Assembly (NCBI GenBank): GCA_035702805.1
Contig: DASSZN010000093.1
Coordinates: 1 to 6,235, forward strand
DNA: 6,235 nucleotides
Source: DASSZN01 sp035702805
GTDB lineage: Bacteria > Chloroflexota > Chloroflexia > Thermomicrobiales > Thermomicrobiaceae
Reading direction: 5' to 3'
The position numbers and the translations under genes were made by a program. Positions 1 to 6,235 of this stretch are shown here, piece after piece. A model generated the notes under the pieces. It saw only the letters and a program-made list of their open reading frames with translations. It ran no database searches and was not told where the DNA came from. Each line of letters starts with the position of its first letter. The first letter of the stretch is position 1.

Positions 1-768
1 CCGGTGCGCCCGGTGCTGCGCATCGAGACCTTCGCCGAGCGCCTGCTGCCGTCCGCGACCTCGTGGGACGCGTTCCGCCACGAGTTCACCGAGTCGCTGG
101 CGGCGAGCCACAGCCGCGGGGTGGTCGCCTTCAAGAGCATCGCGGCCTACCGCAGCGGGCTGGAGATCCAGCGCGTCGACGCCGCCGAGGCGGCGGCCGG
201 CTTCGACGCGGTCCGGGCCGAGATCGCGGCGGGCGGGCCGTTCCGGCTGACCAACAAGCCCCTGATCGACGCGCTCCTCTGGCAGACGCTGGAGGTCGCG
301 TCCGAGCTGTCGATGCCGATCCAGTTCCACGTCGGGCTGGGGGACGACGACGTCTACCTGCCCTCCTCGAACCCGACCCAGCTGCGCGCGATCTTCCAGG
401 AGTCGCGCTACGGCGCGGTGCCGATCGTGCTGCTGCACAACTACCCCTACGTCCGCGAGGCGGCCTACCTGGCGAGCATCTACCCCAACGTCTACGTCGA
501 CCTCGGCCTGACGATCCCGCTGGCCGGACCGGACTGCCCGGCGCTCCTGCGGGCGGCGCTGGGCGTGGCTCCCGCGAGCAAGGTGCTGGCGTCGAGCGAC
601 GGCCACGGGGTGCCGGAGTTCCAGTGGCTGGCGGCGCGGATGTGGCGACGCGCGCTGGTGCGGGTCCTGGCGGAGGTGGTGGACGAGGGGGTGCTCGGCG
701 ACGCGGAGGCGACCGAGGTGGCGGCCATGGTGCTGCACGCGACGGCCGAGCTGATCTACCCCGAGTGA
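1..768 (+). CDS. FluG-type amidohydrolase (amidohydrolase 2 superfamily), 3' part
   Basis: The reading frame is open from the first base and ends at TGA 766-768, so about 255 C-terminal residues are visible. The GTG at position 4 is only the first start-like codon and probably not the true start. Numbering from it, the family signatures are: AFKSIAAYRSGL near residue 42 with Lys44; QFHVGLGDDD with His109; LLHNYPYVREAAYL with His145 and the following YPNVYVDLGL; and SSDGHGVPE with Asp199, the usual metal-ligand Asp at the end of the barrel. These match the TIM-barrel amidohydrolase domain found alone or fused to a glutamine-synthetase-like domain in FluG proteins. Full domains are near 370-400 residues, so the N-terminal strand with the HxH metal motif is probably missing. 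A hydrolase of an amide or ring C-N bond is expected, cytoplasmic, with unknown substrate. It precedes lat by 158 bp in the same direction; co-regulation is possible but unproven. Confidence 0.85.
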   Translation, partial: PVRPVLRIETFAERLLPSATSWDAFRHEFTESLAASHSRGVVAFKSIAAYRSGLEIQRVDAAEAAAGFDAVRAEIAAGGPFRLTNKPLIDALLWQTLEVASELSMPIQFHVGLGDDDVYLPSSNPTQLRAIFQESRYGAVPIVLLHNYPYVREAAYLASIYPNVYVDLGLTIPLAGPDCPALLRAALGVAPASKVLASSDGHGVPEFQWLAARMWRRALVRVLAEVVDEGVLGDAEATEVAAMVLHATAELIYPE

Positions 769-817
769 CCCTTCCGGACCGCGACTTGCGGGGTCTTGCG
801 TAGCGCCACGACCTGTG

Positions 818-842
818 GCACACCGTGATCGGACGGGTGTGC
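818..842. promoter_or_regulatory. Perfect 7-bp inverted repeat, possible operator or hairpin upstream of lat
   Basis: GCACACC at 818-824 is the exact reverse complement of GGTGTGC at 836-842, separated by 11 bases. A smaller hairpin, GCCAC/GTGGC at 805-809 and 815-819, overlaps its left edge. The repeat lies 50-109 bases after the amidohydrolase stop and about 85 bases before the lat start. The roughly 18-bp centre-to-centre spacing would suit a dimeric repressor contacting successive major grooves. It could equally be an RNA hairpin ending the upstream transcript, although no T-run follows. Chance is a real alternative in DNA this GC-rich. I could not recognise a convincing -35/-10 pair in 769-926. 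Confidence 0.3.
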
Positions 843-912
843 GACGCTCGCGCGACCGTAGGCCCCGGCCCCGCCCCCGGTGACCTGCTGTGCCCCACGC
901 CGGGCATGCAGA

Positions 913-918
913 GAGGTG
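913..918 (+). promoter_or_regulatory. Ribosome binding site that sets the lat start
   Basis: GAGGTG at 913-918 matches the anti-Shine-Dalgarno complement and sits 8 bases before ATG 927. The alternative in-frame starts at 825 and 906 lack such a site, and the protein encoded from 825 to 926 does not resemble the Lat family. An 8-bp palindrome, TGCTAGCA at 917-924, overlaps the end of this site and fills the spacer. Confidence 0.75.
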
Positions 919-926
919 CTAGCAGC

Positions 927-2258
927 ATGCAGACCACACACACGGTACCGGCCGAGCGCGTCCACGACGTGCTGGCCCGCTCGATCCTGGCCGACGGCTA
1001 CCCGTTCGTCTACGACATCGAGCGCAGCCACGGCTCGTGGCTGGTCGACGCCCGGACCGGCGACGAGTACCTGGACGCCTTCAGCTTCTTCGCCTCGGCC
1101 GCCATCGGCCACAACCACGCCGTGCTGCGGGACCCCGCCTTTCGCGAGCGCCTGCTGCTGGCCGCGCTGCACAAGCCGTCCAACTCCGACGTCTACACGA
1201 CCTTCATGGCCGACTTCGTCGACGCGTTCAGCCGGCTGGCGGTGCCGCCCGAGTTCCCGCACCTCTTCTTCATCGAGGGAGGCGCCCCGGCGGTCGAGAA
1301 CGCGCTGAAGGCGGCCTTCGACTGGAAGGTGCGGAGGAACCTGGCGGCCGGCAACGGCGAGCGCGGCAGCCAGATCATCCACTTCACCAACGCCTTCCAC
1401 GGCCGGCTCGGCTACACGCTGTCGCTGACCAACACCGCCGACCCGCGCAAGTACCTGTACTACCCGCGCTTCGACTGGCCGCGCATCCCGGCGCCGATGA
1501 CCCACTTCCCGCTGACCCCGGAGTCGCTGACCGCGGTCGAGGCGGAGGAGGCGCAGGCGCTGGCGGACATCCGCGGTATCCTGGAGCGCGACGCGGTCGA
1601 CGTGGCGGCGATCATCGTCGAGCCGATCCAGGCCGAGGGGGGCGACAACCACCTGCGGCCGGAGTTCCTCCAGGGACTGCGGGGGCTGGCCGACGAGTTC
1701 GACGTGCTCCTCATCTTCGACGAGATCCAGACCGGCATGGGGATCACCGGCAGCTGGTGGCTCTTCCAGCAGCTGGGCGTGGCGCCGGACATCTTCTCGT
1801 TCGGCAAGAAGGCGCAGGTCTGCGGCATCGCGGCCAGCCGCCGGCTGGACGAGGTGGAGCGCAACGTCTTCGTCGAGCCGAGCCGGATCAGCTCGACCTG
1901 GGGCGGCAACCTGACCGACATGGTGCGCGGCCAGGCGATCGTCGAGACGATCGCGAACGACGACCTGCTGGGCAACGCGCGGCGCATGGGGGCCCGGCTG
2001 CTCGACGGCATCACGAAGTTCGCCGAGCGGGCGCCGATCGACAACGTGCGCGGGCGCGGCCTGATGATCGCCTTCGACCTGGGCGACACGGCGGCGCGCG
2101 ACGCGGTGCTGGCCCGCGCGCTCGACGAGCGCCTGATCGTGCTCCCCTGCGGTCGGCGCTCGGTACGGCTGCGCCCGTACCTGACGATCACCGAGGACGA
2201 GGCGACCGCGCTGCTGGAGCGGCTGGGCGCGGCGCTCGGCCTGCCGCGCACGGCCTGA
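927..2258 (+). CDS. lat: L-lysine 6-aminotransferase (lysine epsilon-aminotransferase)
   Basis: This is a 443-residue PLP-dependent class III aminotransferase. It converts L-lysine and 2-oxoglutarate to allysine (which cyclises to piperideine-6-carboxylate) and glutamate, in the cytoplasm. It aligns by memory nearly end to end with Mycobacterium tuberculosis Lat (449 residues). Shared blocks include KPSNSDVY (83-90), EGGAPAVENALKAAFDWK (117-134), FHGRLGYTLSLTNT (157-170), FDWPRI, EPIQAEGGD (232-240), LIFDEIQTG (262-270), FGKKAQVCG (292-300) and STWGGNLTDMVR (323-334). Inferred roles: Lys294, the first Lys of FGKK, forms the PLP Schiff base; Asp265 binds the pyridine nitrogen; Glu237 is the 'switch' glutamate; Thr324 contacts phosphate. 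Position 322 is Ser where I recall Asn328 in the M. tuberculosis enzyme. ATG 927 is chosen for its ribosome binding site and length. No piperideine-6-carboxylate dehydrogenase and no beta-lactam genes are nearby, so lysine catabolism, or a stress or persistence role as proposed in mycobacteria, is more likely than antibiotic precursor supply. Confidence 0.93.
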   Translation: MQTTHTVPAERVHDVLARSILADGYPFVYDIERSHGSWLVDARTGDEYLDAFSFFASAAIGHNHAVLRDPAFRERLLLAALHKPSNSDVYTTFMADFVDAFSRLAVPPEFPHLFFIEGGAPAVENALKAAFDWKVRRNLAAGNGERGSQIIHFTNAFHGRLGYTLSLTNTADPRKYLYYPRFDWPRIPAPMTHFPLTPESLTAVEAEEAQALADIRGILERDAVDVAAIIVEPIQAEGGDNHLRPEFLQGLRGLADEFDVLLIFDEIQTGMGITGSWWLFQQLGVAPDIFSFGKKAQVCGIAASRRLDEVERNVFVEPSRISSTWGGNLTDMVRGQAIVETIANDDLLGNARRMGARLLDGITKFAERAPIDNVRGRGLMIAFDLGDTAARDAVLARALDERLIVLPCGRRSVRLRPYLTITEDEATALLERLGAALGLPRTA

Positions 2259-2273
2259 CGCGCGCCGCCCGGG

Positions 2274-2302
2274 TTCCCGCGACGGGGGCCGCCCCGTATA
2301 GT
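2274..2302 (+). promoter_or_regulatory. Candidate sigma-70-type promoter for the M24 peptidase-oxidoreductase pair
   Basis: TATAGT at 2297-2302 matches five of six bases of the -10 consensus. It stands out as an A/T-rich patch in a very GC-rich gap. A weak -35, TTCCCG at 2274-2279, is exactly 17 bases upstream. Transcription would start near 2309, leaving a leader of about 46 bases before GTG 2355. A 6-bp inverted repeat, CGCCGG at 2309-2314 and CCGGCG at 2325-2330, lies in that leader; with this base composition it may be chance. If the promoter is real, the peptidase can be expressed independently of lat. Confidence 0.4.
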
Positions 2303-2342
2303 AGGCGGCGCCGGCCGGCCGCGACCGGCGATGGGCGCGACG

Positions 2343-2348
2343 AGGAGG
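2343..2348 (+). promoter_or_regulatory. Strong ribosome binding site that sets a GTG start
   Basis: AGGAGG, within GAGGAGGT at 2342-2349, is a perfect Shine-Dalgarno core 6 bases before GTG 2355. It lies inside the reading frame opened by ATG 2331, which argues that the longer start at 2331 is not the one used. Confidence 0.8.
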
Positions 2349-2354
2349 TACCCG

Positions 2355-3464
2355 GTGGACGGCGACCGCGAGGCGATGGACCGGCGCGTCACGCGCGCCC
2401 AGCAGCTGATGGAGTCGGCGGGCATCGATCTGCTCGTGATCGGGCCGTCGTCCGACTTCCGCTACTTCACCGGCCACGCGCCGCACCTGAGCGAGCGACT
2501 GACCGCGCTGGTGATCCCGCGCTCGGGGCAGGGGACGGTGGTCGTGCCGCGACTGGAGGCGCCGCTCATCGCCGACCTGGAGGACCGCTTCCAGTTCGCG
2601 GTCTGGGACGAGACCGAGCGCCCGCTCGAGCGCGTCGCGCAGCTGGCGCGCGCCGCCGGGAGCCGCGCGGTGGCGGTCAACGACCAGCTGTGGTCCGGGT
2701 TCCTCCTGCCGCTCCAGGAGATGCTGCCCGACGCCGACTTCGCGGTCGGCGGCGCGGTGCTGGCACGGCTGCGGGCGATCAAGGACGGGGCGGAGCTGGC
2801 GCTGCTGCGCGAGGCGTCGCGCCGGACCGACGTGGTCTGGAGCGAGTTCTGCGCCACGGCGACGCTGGTGGGGCAGCGCGAGACGGAGATCGCCGACTTC
2901 CTGCGCCGGCTGATGGCCGCCCACGGGCTCCCCGAGGTCGCCTTCTGCATCGTCGCGAGCGGCCCGAACAGCGCCTCGCCGCACCACCGCAACAGCGACC
3001 GGGTGGTCCAACCGGGCGACCCGATCGTGATGGACTTCGGCGGCCTCTGGGAGGGGTACTACTCGGACATCACGCGGACGCCGGTGGCCGGGGAGCCCGA
3101 CCCCGAGTTCGCCCGGATCTACGAGGTGGTGAAGCGGGCCCAGCAGGCCGCGTTCGAGGCGATCCGGCCCGGGCTGGCCTGCCAGGACGTCGACCGCGCC
3201 GCGCGCAAGGTCATCACCGACGCCGGCTACGGCGAGTACTTCATCCACCGCCTCGGCCACGGCCTGGGCCTGACCGGTCACGAAGAGCCATACCTGGTCG
3301 AGGGCAACACCCGGCCGCTCGAGGCGGGCATGGTGGTCTCCGACGAGCCGGGCATCTACATCCCCGGCAAGTGGGGCGTGCGCATCGAGGACTCGGTCAT
3401 CGTGACCGGGGACGGCGCCGAGCGCCTCAACCACGTGTCGCGCGACCTCGAGTCGATCGGCTAG
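2355..3464 (+). CDS. M24B family metallopeptidase (Xaa-Pro aminopeptidase/dipeptidase type)
   Basis: This is a 369-residue protein with the two-domain layout of Xaa-Pro peptidases. Residues 1 to about 130 form a creatinase-like N-terminal domain, including the SSDFRYFTGH signature. From about residue 135 (LARLRAIKDGAELALLREA) it is the pita-bread catalytic domain. All five dinuclear-metal ligands are visible: Asp227 in MDFGG, Asp238 in YYSDITRT, His302 in HRLGHGLGL, Glu331 in SDEPGIY and Glu345 in RIEDSV. His309 in TGHEEPY is the usual substrate-contacting His. The enzyme probably removes residues next to proline from short peptides or dipeptides in the cytoplasm; there is no signal peptide or membrane segment. 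The family also includes ectoine hydrolase, creatinase and DMSP lyase-like members, but those often show changed metal ligands, which are intact here. It starts 96 bp after lat, with its own candidate promoter, and ends 14 bp before the oxidoreductase gene. Confidence 0.9.
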   Translation: MDGDREAMDRRVTRAQQLMESAGIDLLVIGPSSDFRYFTGHAPHLSERLTALVIPRSGQGTVVVPRLEAPLIADLEDRFQFAVWDETERPLERVAQLARAAGSRAVAVNDQLWSGFLLPLQEMLPDADFAVGGAVLARLRAIKDGAELALLREASRRTDVVWSEFCATATLVGQRETEIADFLRRLMAAHGLPEVAFCIVASGPNSASPHHRNSDRVVQPGDPIVMDFGGLWEGYYSDITRTPVAGEPDPEFARIYEVVKRAQQAAFEAIRPGLACQDVDRAARKVITDAGYGEYFIHRLGHGLGLTGHEEPYLVEGNTRPLEAGMVVSDEPGIYIPGKWGVRIEDSVIVTGDGAERLNHVSRDLESIG

Positions 3465-3478
3465 GGCGCGAGCGGCGG

Positions 3479-4402
3479 ATGAAGGTCGGCCTCTTCGCGC
3501 GCACCGGCGACCGGACCCTCGACGGTCAGCCGGTGGGATTCGACGACATCAAGGCGCTGGCGGTCGCCGCGGAGGCCACCGGCTTCGACTCCTTCTGGCT
3601 GCCGGACCACTTCGTCTACCGGCCCCACGAGCCGGAGCAGCTCGGCTGCTGGGAGGTCTTCACCTTCCTGAGTGCCCTGGCCGGCGCCACCTCGAGGATC
3701 GCGCTCGGGCCGTTCGTGGCCGCGACCTCCTTCCGCAACCCGGCGCTCCTCGCCAGGATGGCGGCCTCGCTGGACGAGATCTCCGGCGGGCGCTTCATCC
3801 TCGGGCTCGGCGCGGGCAACTGGGAGCCGGAGCACACGATGTACGGCTACCCGTTCGACCACCGGGCCGGGCGCTTCGCGGAGGCCGTGCAGGTCATCGC
3901 GCCGCTCCTGCGCGAGGGGACGGCCGACTTCCACGGCCGGTACGTCCAGGCGACCGACGCGGTGCTCCAGCCGCGCGGCCCGTCGCCGGCCGGCCCGCCG
4001 ATCTGGGCGGGCGCCCGGGGCGAGCGGATGCTGCGGATCATCGCCCGGCACGCCGACGCGTTCATCGCCATCTGGCCGATCACCCCGGCGCAGGTGACCG
4101 AGCAGTGGGCGCGGATGCGCTCCGCCTGCGCGGAGGTGGGCCGGGACCCGGCCACCCTCGAACTCGTCGTCGGCACCTTCGTGCACCCGCCCGAGCACGG
4201 CCGGCCCGTCCACGACGGCGGGGAGATCGGCGGGAGCGACGAGGAGATCGCCGCGACGCTCCGGGCGTTCGCCCAGTCCGGCGTGGACCACCTCGTCATC
4301 GACGTCCGCCCGGACACGAGCGTGCCGGCCATCGCGGCGTGCGGGCGCATCCTGTCGCTGCTGAAGCAGGGCGCCGGCCGGGACGAACGTCCCGGCCAGT
4401 AA
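3479..4402 (+). CDS. LLM-class (luciferase-like) oxidoreductase, probably F420-dependent
   Basis: This is a 307-residue single-domain TIM-barrel protein of the bacterial luciferase-like family. Recognisable parts are the N-terminal strand MKVGLFART, then GFDSFWLPDHF (35-45), SFRNPALLARMAASLDEIS (84-102) running into GGRFILGLGAGNWEPE (103-118), YPFDHRAGRFAEAVQVI (124-140) and GPPIWAGARGERMLRIIARHADAF (172-195). The SGGRF..GLGAG block and the 'E..YG.PF..R..R..E' segment are typical of F420-using members. FMN-dependent members share the same fold, so the cofactor is inferred. The substrate cannot be read from sequence; a hydride transfer to or from a small molecule is expected. ATG 3479 starts the conserved first beta strand and follows the M24 stop by 14 bp, which suggests cotranscription. 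The upstream region has no clean Shine-Dalgarno, only a G-rich stretch, so translation may be coupled to the upstream gene. Confidence 0.88.
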   Translation: MKVGLFARTGDRTLDGQPVGFDDIKALAVAAEATGFDSFWLPDHFVYRPHEPEQLGCWEVFTFLSALAGATSRIALGPFVAATSFRNPALLARMAASLDEISGGRFILGLGAGNWEPEHTMYGYPFDHRAGRFAEAVQVIAPLLREGTADFHGRYVQATDAVLQPRGPSPAGPPIWAGARGERMLRIIARHADAFIAIWPITPAQVTEQWARMRSACAEVGRDPATLELVVGTFVHPPEHGRPVHDGGEIGGSDEEIAATLRAFAQSGVDHLVIDVRPDTSVPAIAACGRILSLLKQGAGRDERPGQ

Positions 4403-4404
4403 AG

Positions 4405-4456
4405 CAGCACCCGGTCACCGGCAGGCCCGTGCTGTCGCTACCCTAGCTCCGTAGCG
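4405..4456. terminator. Possible terminator hairpins between convergent genes
   Basis: The 63-bp gap between the two convergent stops contains an outer pair CAGCAC (4405-4410) / GTGCTG (4429-4434) enclosing a small CCGG-TCA-CCGG hairpin (4411-4421). A second hairpin, CGCTAC (4436-4441) / GTAGCG (4451-4456), has a 9-base loop. Stems are short and no T-run follows on either strand, so these are not classic intrinsic terminators. Their location between convergent genes is the main reason for the call. Confidence 0.3.
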
Positions 4457-4465
4457 CCGGGAGCA

Positions 4466-6235
<1,770 letters not shown>

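Noticed and set aside
927..2258. lat as part of a beta-lactam (cephamycin-type) biosynthetic cluster
   Set aside because: No ACV synthetase, isopenicillin N synthase or related genes are present; the neighbours are peptidases and a luciferase-like oxidoreductase.
2331..2354. ATG 2331 as the start of the M24 peptidase
   Set aside because: The perfect AGGAGG at 2343-2348 lies inside this extension and is ideally spaced for GTG 2355. The eight extra residues add nothing recognisable.
756..3434. Very long antisense open frame (892 codons) opposite lat and the M24 gene
   Set aside because: It is antisense to two genes with clear family motifs and catalytic residues. Its translation is rich in Arg, Ala, Val, Gln, His and Asp, without recognisable domains. 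Long stop-free shadow frames are expected in DNA this GC-rich.
2355..3464. M24 gene as ectoine hydrolase with lat as the matching diaminobutyrate aminotransferase
   Set aside because: All five metallopeptidase metal ligands are intact, and the aminotransferase matches the lysine 6-aminotransferase family block by block rather than the diaminobutyrate type. No other ectoine genes are seen.
1037..3478. Upstream extension of the oxidoreductase frame through lat and the M24 gene, suggesting a giant fusion protein
   Set aside because: The stretch before 3479 is low-complexity Arg/Ala/Gly/Pro sequence out of frame with two real genes. The oxidoreductase fold begins exactly at ATG 3479.

Overview
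The window is very GC-rich (by eye about 70% or more), densely coding DNA with heavy third-position G/C. It holds five protein genes: four on the + strand and one convergent on the - strand. No RNA genes, mobile elements, CRISPR arrays or phage genes were seen. The gene mix is a Lat-type lysine 6-aminotransferase, a luciferase-like (probably F420-dependent) oxidoreductase, an M24B dipeptidase-like enzyme, an S9 prolyl-oligopeptidase-like protein and a FluG-like amidohydrolase. That mix fits a high-GC F420-using bacterium, either Actinomycetota (including Thermoleophilia-like lineages) or Chloroflexota of the Thermomicrobia type. The window has no phylogenetic marker that would decide between them.

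Layout. 1-768 is the 3' part of a FluG-type amidohydrolase whose N-terminus lies before the window. 769-926 is a 158-bp gap with a perfect 7-bp inverted repeat and a good Shine-Dalgarno site. 927-2258 is lat, L-lysine 6-aminotransferase, the most securely identified gene. 2259-2354 is a 96-bp gap with a plausible promoter and a strong AGGAGG. 2355-3464 is an M24B metallopeptidase (Xaa-Pro aminopeptidase/dipeptidase type) starting at GTG. Fourteen bases later, 3479-4402 is a luciferase-like monooxygenase-fold oxidoreductase. 4403-4465 is a convergent gap with small hairpins. 4466-6235 (- strand) is an S9 peptidase with a beta-propeller of PD40 repeats and an intact Ser-Asp-His triad. Its N-terminus lies beyond the right edge.

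How the genes may work together (inference). Two peptidases, an amidohydrolase and a lysine aminotransferase suggest scavenging of peptides or amides, with released lysine deaminated to allysine / piperideine-6-carboxylate and nitrogen passed to glutamate. The partner normally expected for Lat, a piperideine-6-carboxylate/allysine dehydrogenase, is not in the window. The oxidoreductase is co-directional with the M24 gene and probably cotranscribed, but its substrate is unknown. I found no clear evidence of a previously undescribed system. The points most worth checking are the lat neighbourhood without its usual dehydrogenase, the inverted repeat upstream of lat, and the unassigned oxidoreductase.
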